Shown here one piece after another: positions 22,908 through 34,600 of a stretch of 64,000 nt of DNA. This DNA comes from Dipylidium caninum (Eukaryota; Platyhelminthes; Cestoda; Cyclophyllidea; Dipylidiidae): the NCBI GenBank assembly GCA_017562135.1, contig QEYB01001597.1:248001-312000 (forward strand), written 5' to 3'. The number at the start of each line of letters is the position of its first letter. Within the stretch, counting starts at the first letter, position 1. The position numbers and the translations under genes are program-made. The notes beneath the pieces were generated by a model. That model saw only the letters and a list, made by a program, of their open reading frames with translations. It was not told the origin of the DNA and searched no databases.

Positions 22908-24765
22908 ATGATTTGGTGTGTAAGTCCATTTTTTGATATACTGGCGCGCCCGTCTGTTAGTCTTGCTAACCCTCCTTGTATTCCGTAGCCCTCATATTGC
23001 CGATTCCTGCGCTTTCCTGGAATACCCGTTTTGTCTCGAACAAAGTTTACCTATGTGGCAGAAAAATCCCATCAAACGGTCGTTACCGGAATTCAACCAA
23101 CGGGCTATCCTCATATTGGGAATTACTTCGGCGTGATAAAACCCTGTGCAAGGATTCAGGGAGAGGCCAATGTAGAGCGTTTTTTCTTGATAATCGCTGA
23201 TTTACATGCCTTGACCACCCATACTCCAGAAAATAATTTGACCCAATCGACACTACAACTGGCTTCTGCCCTTATAGCCTGTGGCATTGATCCGGTTTCA
23301 ACATATGATGATGCATCTTCCAAAGGCAAAGTCATTCTCTTCCCTCAATCTGCCGTTGTCGGCCATTGTACGCTGGCCTGGATTTTATCATCTCTCTGCA
23401 CTGTTAACGTAAGTCTAACCTCTCTCTTTTCATATCTTGATATTGAGCAGAAAAATATCGTTATTTGTTTGTGTAACCTGCAGTTACTAAGGTGAGTAGT
23501 TCGAACACAGAAGACTCTATTTTGACTTTATCAGTACATGGATCAGCCAAATTTCAGCCTTTCGTATTTTCTACTCAAAAATATCCTCCGGTCTGAACCC
23601 CATCTGTTGTTCAGACTAGCAGTCCAGAAATCTTTGACCTTAATAGGATCTATTCTTGGGTAATGAGTTCGAGATAATAACCACGTCCATTGCAATTATG
23701 GGGCGTCTGGGTCTTGTTAGATGCCCTCTTTTTGGCTCAATTGTCTCAAGTCTTTTGGGTTTTTTGTGGTTCCGGCCCAGCTATTCCCTCTGCTTTCTCT
23801 CTATATTCGTCTTATTATTTCCCTCAAATCCATTTTAATTAATTAATGGTAGATAAGTGTCGATTGTCTTTATTCTTTTCTCTCCATTCCTGCAGCGTCT
23901 TGGCCATCTCCCTCAGTGGCGAGAAAAATCGGAGACTAAAGATGAGGCCAGTTGCTCGGTGGGACTCTTCACTTACCCTATCCTACAGGCAGCTGACGTA
24001 CTACTCTATGCTGCCGATTTTGTGCCTGTCGGTGCCGATCAAGTCACTCACCTTGAGCTCGCTCGCGATCTTGTCCGCTTGATTCACACCCAGTGGCCTG
24101 AATTACGGGGCCTCCTTAAGCAACCTGAAGTTCGTCTGACCGAAACTCCCAAGGTCTGTTGCCTCAAACTTGGAGTTTGTTGATCCCCTACTTCTCTTTC
24201 AGTGTACCGGTGAAGTTTCTTTTTCAGTTGGTTTAGCGTCGACTTCATTATACTTGCAGATATACAATCTCCGCGAGCCGACCAAAAAAATGAGCAAATC
24301 AATGGGTGCCGAGGCGGGCACCATCTGGTTGACCGACCCGCCGGATACAATTAAGCTGAAGGTGGCTCGTGCGCAGACCGATTCCCTGCGTCAGTTGACC
24401 TATGACCCCTCGGCACGACCCGGTGTTGCCAACCTCATGCACATTTTCGCGGCGGCCAAAGTGGGTTTAACACCCGACTTTTTCTACTGACATTTTATGA
24501 ATAGTGTAAATTGAATTTGGTATTTCAGGTAATTCCGGTGGAAGAGGCGGTAGAACATTTGGTGAAATTATCGAAAGTAGAATTGAAAGACTCCGTTACC
24601 GATGCGCTCGTGGAAGAACTAACACCAATTCAAGACCGTCTGGAGCAATTGAATAATTCTACTCTCGTCGAAGACGCTCTTTCTGCGGGGACACGATTGG
24701 CGAACCGCGTTGCCTCGCAAAATATGAAAAAACTTAAAGAGGTCATCGGCCTCTCTTCCTATTAG
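22908..24765 (+). CDS. WARS2: Mitochondrial tryptophanyl-tRNA synthetase
   Basis: This class I synthetase charges mitochondrial tRNA-Trp. Five exons: 22908-22919 (only 12 nt, MIWC), 22989-23408, 23896-24153, 24260-24460 and 24529-24765. All joins are phase 0, giving 375 aa, the usual length for WARS2. The first 30 residues are basic and hydrophobic without acids ([17 protein letters not shown]), as in a mitochondrial presequence. The HIGH-type signature is [12 protein letters not shown] at about residues 41-52. The core shows [13 protein letters not shown], then [20 protein letters not shown] and [17 protein letters not shown]. The KMSKS loop is intact ([11 protein letters not shown], about residues 236-246). 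The C-terminal helical domain ends [18 protein letters not shown] chose the 22908 start because it adds a GTAAGT donor in phase and completes the presequence. No broken motif was seen. Confidence 0.95.
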
Positions 24766-27513
24766 CCACCAAAACGGAAATCCATTGTAAATATTCCCAG
24801 TTTTTAGTCCGTATTTGTGCAGTTTTACTTTCAAATGCTACTCTATTTGTTTGCGTGTTCAGTCCCCTTCAAATTTTTCTACGTCTACATTACTCAACAT
24901 GATTTTCAAGGGTAGACGGATCACAAACCCATGATTGGGCTTATGATGGCGGCAATTGGCGTAAAATCGGTTGTCGTTTTGAGTATATTTGTCGTTTCCG
25001 CGAATGCTAAGTGACTTGTTGGCCCAAATAGCACCCACAAATTAGTTGATGCTTTCCTCCTTGCGGCAAAGTCGTCATTCCTCGATTGTGGTTTTTCGAC
25101 TCCTTTCGGGCCCCCGAGGCGATTATTTCACCCATGATGATGTGCAAACGGCGGTCTGGTTGTATGAACTAACAGTGGAGTCAACGCCACGCTGGTTAAC
25201 ACCGACTGACACGTCTTGCCGGGCTCTCGTTTCTCCCTTGTCAACTTCCGAAAGATAGGCAATAAGGTCGCTTGATGAAGTGTTTTTTGTTTTGAAGTGT
25301 GCCTCTTCAAGGGAACATTTGCCTATTGCTACGCATGCTCTCACCAACCCAGAAAATTTCGTGTTCGACAGAGTTTAATCACGGCGACAGTAAGTCCTTT
25401 TTTGTCCACCGACCGCTGATTTGTCGAGCAGCGCACACGCCCTCCGCCCCCTCGGATATCGGGGAGGAGGCTGTAGGGGGTGAGGGGTGGGGAGGAAGGA
25501 CGAAGGAAGGAAGCGGGGGGGGGGAAGTGAAGTCGAATTTGAAAGCCCAGAAGCATGACTTCTAATCTAAGCTATTTTTACCAGTCCCCATGAAAGTGGC
25601 TCCGATGGTTTCTCCGGCGGGAAAGCGGGTTTTTGGCGTGATAGCAGCGCGTGTGCTTGCGATTGCCGTCGCCTTCGTCAAGTCCACTCGCCTCCAGCCC
25701 CTCCACTTATCGCCGGAGCTGTGGGAACGTCTTTCCCACAGATATGGGGACATTAAAGACACCGATCGGCGGAGCACGCTCTCCCAAACATGGTTTGCCG
25801 GCGGATGCGCATCAAAGGGGCTTCCAGTGACTGCAGAGTCCCGCCTTCATCCCATTTAAGCCGAGTACCTGCGTCCCGCTGAGAGTGGAGCGGCGGGGAA
25901 AGTGTTGTGCAAAAAGTGGTAGTGCATTTGTGCCTCTCACTTTCCCCTCGAAGGCGGACGCTGATAGTGGAAGGCTTCTTTCACGTGCTTCGAGCCCGAG
26001 GTCGACAGTGCCCACTGGGAGCTGGAGTGGTCGAGCCACATTGGCAAGCGGATTACATCTGCTCGAGACCCTCCTAACGATTTGGACAGTTCGATGGACG
26101 AGACGCTGAATCACGTCACAATTCCATGCAATGCCCCACTTTCTCCTCGACTCCTCCTCCTCCCCCTCGGCTCATCCTCCTCAGTCTCCTCAATTTCCTC
26201 CTATCCGTCTCGACTCCTCCTCACCGCAGATGTGCTTCCATGCTTTAACCTCTGCTCCCCGTTGGATAAAAAGCTGAAGAAAGTTGTAAACAGACCTAGA
26301 GCCTTTCACCTAGGGCAAAGAGGAATCGGTAGTTGCAACTCAACCGAAAAAGACGTGGTTTTTTAAGGTTAAATTGGCCACTGAAATAGGATGGAACGCT
26401 GTATGGCGGCGTAAAAACGGAGTGTCCCCCTTCTGAAATGGGTCAGGAGGCTAAAATTATTCTCGGGTGAGTGGAAGGCCTTTTTTGACTTTCCCACTCT
26501 CCCTGACGGAAATTGCCCATGAAACGGTATAGGCGCTGACAGTGAGTGAGAACGACAAAAACCGTTTTTTTCCACAAAATGGTGGTGGTATTATCAGATT
26601 AGAGCTTTCCACAGAAGGGTGTTTTCCGTCAGCGCCTTATGACGCCTCTGGGCGTTGGCGTTGTTTGAAGGCCGCAAAAGTGACCCGCTCATCTCGTCGA
26701 ACTTGGCGAGGACTGGGAGATGCCTTGTCCTCGAGGTGGCGGTCACCACGATGGCCTTACGGAGTTTGGCGTTGCTCAACTCCTCTTTTATGATATGGAG
26801 TTTGAACCGCCTCCACTTTTGTTGTTTCATCGTTGAGCTGCCCGCGATATGCAGTTCCCACCGCGGCGGCGATCTTATCAGATGAGATTGTAAAAATTCC
26901 CACTTCTGCGGTGTTGAGTGGGTGTCTGAAGTAGAGATCTCCAAAAATTTGCCAAAAATATTAGTTTAAATTAATTTTAACAGTCAGTTTGAAGTTTGGA
27001 CAGAAAATGCATAAAGTTTTCTAGTGCCTTTATCATCCGTGTCCCTTTATGCGACTCGATTCTCAAAAGAGGGCCAACAATGCGGTCGCAAAATGGGCTC
27101 TGACCAGAATGTGTGGAAGCCAAACGCGGGCCATTTTTGTTCCCACATTTCTCGAACACGATCAGATAGGCACTTAGAAGCTCTCGTTTTCCCGCAGTTA
27201 ACTTCTTCTTCACCTGCTTTTTTAAATTGAGGATATAATTCAATAGAATAGCCGCTGGACCAATCAGAATTGAGGCGTCGAAGTCGTCGCTGATTGGTCA
27301 ATTCATTGATGTAAATACAAATGTGTCGGGCGGACAAGTCGTCATTTGCGTTTCAAGGGGCACCTTATACAGTACGATAATCCGTATACATCAATCCCAC
27401 TCAAATTCTACTACTTTCACACGCCTCAGTCCCCATTCCATTTTCTGACAGAACACCGGTTACTTTGCACTATTTTTGGCATTTGTAGATTTCGAGACTT
27501 TCCCACCATCGAC
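24766..27513. other. Gene-poor stretch with small ORFs
   Basis: I see no gene I can assign. Two short ATG frames look slightly protein-like: 25049-25258, and 25590-25859, which starts MKVAPMVSPAGKRVFGVIAA (a possible signal-like segment) and follows a TTTACCAG acceptor. Neither has a partner exon I could find. A G-rich run (25461-25525) and a CTC/CTCC pyrimidine tract (about 26140-26222) are simple-sequence features. Confidence 0.35.
25461..25525 (+). repeat. G-rich purine tract, G-quadruplex potential
   Basis: About 65 nt made almost only of G and A, with many G runs of three or more and a final run of ten G. Such tracts can form G-quadruplex or triplex DNA. No link to a gene start is evident. 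Confidence 0.6.
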
Positions 27514-28644
27514 ATGTCCCTTCGATACGTCGACGGGAGCTCCCTCTTCGCCACGATCTTCTTACTATTCTTCTATGCAGGTATTAATGTTTTTCGCTCA
27601 TATAAACCATTTCTTAACATCTTTTGCCGACCGCCCAACCACCCGGTACTTAGAAAGAGGCGGTAGATTGCGTGGCGCCCCTCTCAGACGACACTAGGCT
27701 CCCCACGCATTCCCCTTCCATTATTTTCACTTTCTAAGTGGCTGCTATTGTGGTGTGTGAAAAGTAGAGTGCTTAATGACGAGCCCTGATTTCCAGGAGG
27801 TGGGTCGCCGCTCTACTGGAAGCAGCTTCATTGCCCGAAAGCTGACGGCCGCGTTTTGAGGCCTTCGGGCAGAAATGGTCAGGAAGGCCTTTCTGCACCA
27901 CTTAACCCCTTTCCAGTTCCCCGCGTTGGAGGTTCAGTCGCGGATGCTGGATAGGAGGAAAAGGGGTTTACTCCCGCGTCACCCTCCTGCATTGGGCTAC
28001 CGCGCCTTTTTTCCTCATAAGTTACGAGTTAAGCAGAACGACCAGCTCATTTTTTCAACCATCCTCCTGTGTTCTCCTAGGTCGGCCATTCGGAGAGATT
28101 CGGGGCGAAAAACGATGTCATTTTGTGCTTCGTCTACGGTCATGTCACTCGATCTCTAAACATACAGCCGCTTTGAGTTTATGGGGGAAGAAAAGAAATT
28201 ATCCCGTGATTTAACATCAGACCTCAGCAGTATAAAACGGGTAGGAGCGAGGAATATGGCAATGTCGACCTCGCGTGACTGCATCTCGGCGGAGAGGGGA
28301 GAATTTGTCGACGTCCCGCCGCCCCCCGACTCCTTTTCTCCCCTCCAAGGCGAGGCAAAAAGCCGTGCTCTCCTCGCGCCTGATAAACTAATTCGAATGG
28401 CCCGCGACCTCCTGTGCCACCGATTTTTGGACTTTTAGCTCCGGCGATTGAGGCGCTGCCCTCGGGACAGCGCAGTCTGGAGCATGCGGACACCGAGCTC
28501 GATCTGCCCGCTCTGGCGGTGGAACACGCAGTGGACGAGAAGCTCCTCCAGGTGAAGGACTTCCTCGACGACTACTTCGCCGTCCGGTCGGCGCTAAGGG
28601 GGACGCGAAAACGCGCCATCCGCTTGTTGCGCCTCGGAAAGTGA
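27514..28644 (+). CDS. Neuropeptide precursor (AIRLLRL-amide)
   Basis: This is a small secreted precursor, probably made in neurons. Exon 1 is 27514-27580 and exon 2 is 28439-28644, joined in phase 1, giving 90 aa. Residues 1-22 form a signal peptide (SSLFATIFLLFFYA) with likely cleavage just before or after APAIEA. An acidic spacer (LEHADTELDLPALAVEHAVD) and a segment VKDFLDDYFAVRSALRG follow. A tribasic RKR site is followed by AIRLLRLGK and the stop, so processing should yield AIRLLRL with a C-terminal amide made from the Gly. Flatworm RLLRL-amide (myomodulin-like) peptides of this form are known from memory; I could not check which named precursor this is. One peptide copy sits at the very C-terminus. 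The intron (27581-28438) separates the signal peptide from the peptide exon, a common layout. The call rests on the layout rather than a database match. Confidence 0.8.
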
Positions 28645-31600
28645 GCCAAACACGCACAGATGCACACGAGCCCAGTTCCTCTTCGCTACTAAACACACCG
28701 TCTTTACTTGTGTTCACGCAATATACAGGAAGTAACTTCTCGTGCTACTTGTACGTCGGGGGGAAGCGAGGAGAAGGAGGAGGAGGAGAAGTGGGCGTCT
28801 GAGCCGCAGTTTTTCTGCAGCCCAGGAGGCTTATTCAAGTTGGTGGGAGGAGGACAGGGAGGCGTGTTGACTGCGGGGAAGTGCGAAATCCTCTTGTCGT
28901 CCACGCCTCACCCTCCCTCTTCCTCCTGCGGCTGGAGAATTTTTCGACCCGCCGCTAACACAGATTTCCCGTTGATTAGCCGCCTTCTGGGTTGCAGTGG
29001 TTGGAGGGAGAGGGCAGCTGGCAGGGGCGGGGAAGTGGTGTGCACCCGAGGGATGCAGAGGCGTAGAACGTCCCCGAGACAGGTGGATGTGCTCAGGAGG
29101 AGCATGCCAAGCCGGCCCGGTCATAGCGGGTCGAGCGTGAGTGAAGTCTGCACGAGGCGGTTTGTGTGGCTGCCCCGAAGCCCACGCCGACGACACAGTG
29201 TCGTAGTGGGGGGAGGTCGGCGGTGGGTTCCTTAGGTGGTGACTCCTCGTGGCCCGCCAAACCTCGGCGGGGCGGAGGAGTGGACCGAAGTATGGTTGGA
29301 GAAAGTCACTTAATTTCACACAACTTAGTGGGCCACGCATGGTAGGCGAGGGTAAAGAGGGAGTAGAGAGGGACTGGTCTCTATGAATTTCCCCTTTGAG
29401 AAGGGGAACATCCCCGATCGTTGAGTCAATGCTCGCCACGCCCACTCTCCAGCGCCGCCGCCCATCTCCACTGAGCGCGCAATGAAAAATCTGCAGAGAA
29501 CCACACCGAAACGAGCCGAAGTCGCCGGGCCTTCCTGTGGCCACACTACAGAATTTGTCGATCCGCCTTTGAGGCATGTTTGGCACGCCCGCGTCCTGCC
29601 GTGCCCACCCGCGGTGGGTCGTCGCCGAGCGCACTGCAAGCTGCGCCCCCCAACCGGTGAGGGAGGCGCAATTCCCCTGTCGGAGCCTCCGTGGCGGGCG
29701 GTAAAGTGCCTCAGGAAGCGGCGGGCGGGTGGAGCTCGTTTTCCGGTGACTGGGTTCGCAGCGCAAGTGACTTCCAGTCGAGGACTCTACGCAGGTCTGC
29801 CAGGCAGCCATGCCGTTGACCGAGGTAACATTAGTTGCGGTTTAGTCGTTCCTCTCTAGCTCTTCTCCTCCGCCACCGCCTCGAACAAACTCGGAGCCAC
29901 TCGTTGTTGCCTGCCGGCAGGCGTATTCGACATCTGCCGCTGGAAACTGGCTTCGTTCCGCTAAGCGGCAATGTTTAGACGGCTTTGTGCTAGGCATTGC
30001 AAGGCTGGTGGGATTAAAGTGTACAAAAAGCGAGTTTTTATTCTCACTCAGGTCGAATATGACCTCGAGGCTCTGCGTAGAGTCGAAAACCGACAGTCGA
30101 AGACGAAAAACACCAGTCCAGCGTTCACGCTAAGAGGGCAAACTTTACTGTTAGAAAGGAATATCCTCCTGCCGTAAGGATTTAAGCGCTGGAGGCCAAT
30201 GGCACGGAGGGCGTGGACAGAGTTAGCAAGTGACGTCGTCGGAAGCCACAGAGACCTGTTTTTCGAAGGCCGACGTGGACCTGAAGGCGAAGCGTGAGCT
30301 CACCGCGGTCCCCGGTCCGCTTGGCGGCCGGCAGAGGCTGACAGGATGCGGACAGACGTGGCAGTGTCAGTGGAACGCTGCGCCGAGCTTCCGCACATCC
30401 TCGCCATACCCGTCGCGCCGGCCACACCGGCAGCGAGGTGAGCGCGCGGACAGTCGTGGATGTTTGCGGCCCCGTGTCCGATTGTGGATGCTCTCCCCGT
30501 TGACCCAACATCGTCTCGTCCCCCGAATGGCTTCTCAGCCTTAACCACGGGCCCCCATGCTCAGCTCGGTCAGACTCGTCACGAGACCAGGTCGGCAACA
30601 CCACCCAGTGAGGAAGGCTCAGTGTGGGGATAATTTCGCGACTCAGCTAACCCTCGACTTCCTCATTGCATTCTCCAGAAGGTTTGCAGTGTTGCAGCTG
30701 TTCTATTTCCCTTAGACTGCGACCTCGCCGGCGAAGGCTGCCTCGGGGCTCGCACAAGAACTCCACGGAAGGCCTAAAGACGTTTTGGGGCGAGGATACG
30801 GCATAGATGCGAAAGACGAGCGGCGCCAGCCCGAAACTTTCAAATGCTCAGATCTTCGTCCGCAGCGAAGCCTCTCACGACTCTTTTCCCTCCCCTGCCA
30901 AGTGTCCAAGCGCATTGAGATCGGACCGTAGCCTGTGGGAGCGCGACGACTGAAACTGGATTTTAAAGGTCCAGACGAAGTCGCGACATGGAGGGAGTCG
31001 AGAACCGAGAGTGTTGGCAAGAGTCCCCTTTTCTTTAGGATCCGAAGCGAAGTGTCTGGTGGAGGCGCGCTCCACGCTCCAATCCCAGTGTTCGCGTCCT
31101 TCTTGAGGCCTTTGTTCTGAAGCCCTTCCACCTTCCCAAGCCCTTCGGGCAATTCGGAGAGACAAGGACGCCATCGAATGTTCAATAAACTCCCCACCTC
31201 GCTTCAGCAGAAGTGTCTCTAGCTGGTCATGTAAGCTTGGCGTTTGCGTGACTGTGTTATTTGAGCGCCGAGTGCAGCCGCCTTGGGGAGACGGCATCAC
31301 CGACGCGCCGGCAGGGCGGACGGAAGGCGGGGGCGGGGGCGAGGACGGGCAGCCGGTTGAGCAGCCTGGCCGAAAGCCTTTGTCAACGAGGGCGGCCTCG
31401 CGAGTCGCCACTGAGGAGGGCGGACATGAGCGCGCCTTGGCGTCCCGACGAGACCGGCACGAGTTGAGAAGAGCCGTCTCCAAGACTGAGTTTTCCCCTT
31501 GTGAACGAGTTTGCAAGTGCCCATATGATCCGCATTTGGAACAGCCACGGCGTCGGAAGGAAGCATTTCCTCCCTCGTGACCGCTCACGTACGGCGGCTG

Positions 31601-34600
31601 AATGGGAGGTCTTGAAGGCCGGTTCGCAGGATTCCGTCAACTGTGTTGAAGGCAGGCGGTGAAGGCAGACGTCTTTCTGTCCTTCCGATGCCGGCCTCGG
31701 CTCCGAGAGAACGGACGCTCAAAAGACAGGCAAAGCGACGCTGCACCGGGCGATTGCTCGTCGGCGGTCCGCGAATAGACCGCGTCCTACCGAAATACCC
31801 TCCGCGTGGCTTCTCGGCGACGCAGGGAGGTGAGTGCTGTCAGGTCTCACCTCATCTGAGCGTCCACAACCCTCCGGACACACCTTGAAGCCGCGTCTGT
31901 CTCCAAACCCGCGTAATTCGGTCCTCTGACCTCTCTAATAACTTCCTTCCTCTGATTTCGGTGAATTCGAAACCAGTCGAGATGCGTGTTTACGGTGGAA
32001 TGGAAACTCTGTCCGCCAAATGGAGGTCTTTAAGGTCAGGAGGACGAGCAGTCTCCACCCACGCGAGTCACCTCCGAAATCCACTCAATTGGCGCTGAAA
32101 GTGTTGGTCTCAAGCACCAACTCCCCCTCGACCCCCGTGCACCGGCCAAAGCGTCGCAACCCGCCACCTCAACGGCCGCACTTTGCCTCTTCGATGACGT
32201 CCTTGTATGGAACATCGCTAGGTGATGCGCGAAGACCACGAGAGTGCAAAAAGCCATAGCAACAGTCACCTCCGCAGTGTTTCGTTAAGTGCTACGTTGC
32301 CTTTCTCGGTGTCTTCTTATTTGCCTTGAATAGAAAAAAAATTAAAATCAAATGGCGCCACCGACCGAAGTCTTGACATCATCAACACCACACGAGGAAG
32401 CGCGCCCACACACCTTCGGCCACAAGCAGCTCGGCGGCAGACAAGACGGTCGAGCAGATGGCTCGACGTAGGGAGCCGCGGGAAGGAGATTTTGGCCCCG
32501 TGCCCTCCAACTCAGACAAAAGGGGTCAACTTTTTGCCCGCTTTTTTGTATTGCTGAGGCGATTCAAGACGCCTCGGTGGGAAATTTTTCGGCGGAGTGC
32601 ATCGGTCTGTTGAAAAGTCCTCCTCCGGAGCCGCGAGGAGGGCGAGCTACGCTGCGGGGCGGCCCGCTGAGCAAAGTTAAGTCGACTGGCGATGGCGGCG
32701 TAGCCATAAACCTCAGCAACGCGAGTTCGGTCTGTCATTGGGAAAAATTTTGGTGTCATCCATCGTCGAAAGGAGCTGACCCCTCGCGACGATGTCAACC
32801 GCATTGACTGCGAGTAGTATTTGGGTGGAAGGAGCATAGTTGGTGCGGCAGGTGTAGGGGAGACCTGCACACGTGCGTCCACACGCCGTCGCAGTTGGCG
32901 ACGTGGTGCGACCCCACCGTAAAACGTAAATCCAACAAGGCCTGAGGAGGACCTCGTTGAAAACCGAGGCATACTACGCGAGTCCTGACCAAAAGAACTA
33001 GAATCGCAGGAGAGGGATCCTTTCCAAAACACAGGACGATAAGAAAGCTCATTGGCACGTTGAATGAAGGGACAGAGCTGCGTGGACGGCCAAGATTCTC
33101 GGTGAGTGCTAACGACGTCAAGAGCGCCTCTTGGGAAAGAGTGAACTCGCTGCCAGAAGGCTATCAGGACACAATTAGTTCCGAAGCCTTCTCCACGTCC
33201 GCTTTTCGCGAGGAAAGCAACGAACTGGGCCAGTGTTAACGTAAGTGTGGAAGCTGGCGTCTGCATCCCTTTGGCGGGGAGAGTTCTTTCTCCCCACTCC
33301 CCGGACTGGCTGCGTCGGGGATCAACCTTCGACTTGCTCGCGGCCGGCGATCTGAGCCCGGCCGCTTCTCGGCCACCGGAGAAGGGTCACGACTTCCTCC
33401 AACGGGAAGCATGCGAGAAACCTTAGAAAAGTGTTCTGGAAGAGCGGAGTAGAGGATAAAAGTGAATCTGTAGCATTTCGAGCCATCTCTTCGAATAGCA
33501 CCGAACGCAGACGGCGGAGAACTGGGCATAGGGAGAGCTGCGCAAGCGTGGGACTTGCACAATGAGATGTGATCGGCAGGACGGTCACCTGGTCCTGTGG
33601 GATGTGGCTCTCGAGGTGGGCGCTTGTCCGTCCGAGCCGGCGGCAGAATCGCGAGGGAAACTCCCGTTCCCCTCGCGGACACGCCAAAGATCCATCGTTT
33701 CCTGCCCAGCCAGCCGAATAGCAAATTAAAAGATGACTTGGTGCGCTGAGGTGCCTGCTGTCAGCCCTCCGAGGCCTTCGCGCCTCGAGTCCGCGGGGAA
33801 TTGCACGTGGCAGACCCCCTCCGCCCCGACGGGACGGTTTCGATTGTCCCCAAAGCTCAAAGTCGGCCACCAGGTCACATCTTTCAATCGAAGAGCAGAT
33901 AACCGAGGTCGATGTTCCGAGTGTTCGGACGGAGCGCCTGGAGGCCCCGAGGTTTCAGACGGTAAACTCCTCGGATGCGGAAAATTGAATCCCCCATCCC
34001 AAGGGGCAGGACAACTTTGTGCATTATTAACGCGGCAGTCTTTACTTCCGTTGCCACGTAAAGCGCAATAAAACCGCGCATCTTCTGTCAGGTAACCGTG
34101 AGAAGCAAATAATGTCCTTCACCCCTCGCCCGAACAACGAATAAATGGCCGGCCACGCTTGTGTGCCAAGATTTGGTCACACCTCTCCGCGGGGCGCATT
34201 TCCCCGCCGTGTGAGTGTCCGCTTGAGGCGGCGTCTTCCCACTCCGTGCCCTGTTGCTGCTCATCACAAGCACCACCGTCGCCACCTCTGCCGCCTTCGT
34301 GTCTCGGTCGTCCTCCGTGCTCCATTTCATTTGCCTCTTCCTCTGACCAGTCTGGGCCGCAAACTATTTACTCGGCCCCAGGACCTATCTCCGTTCTCTT
34401 CGTACCGGTGCTAATTCTTTCCTGCCCATCGGCCGATAGCAAAAGGCGGAGGTGGAGGTACGAGAGCGTGGCGAGGAACAGTTTAGATGTGTGGCCACTC
34501 GGTAAGGGTTTTGGCCAGCTACAGCAAACCACTGAAGCCGGAGTGATGCCAGTCCCCAGCATTGCCGCCTATCGCGCCCGGAGGAGGGGCTCGAGCTCCT

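Noticed and set aside
28831..29811. 326-codon ATG frame on the minus strand
   Set aside because: It lies in stop-poor GC-rich DNA, has R/P/S/H-biased composition, overlaps other open frames and shows no motif. It is probably a chance ORF.
30875..31588. 237-codon frame on minus, and a similar 246-codon frame at 32526-33266
   Set aside because: Both have the same composition bias, multiple overlapping frames on both strands and no splice or family support.
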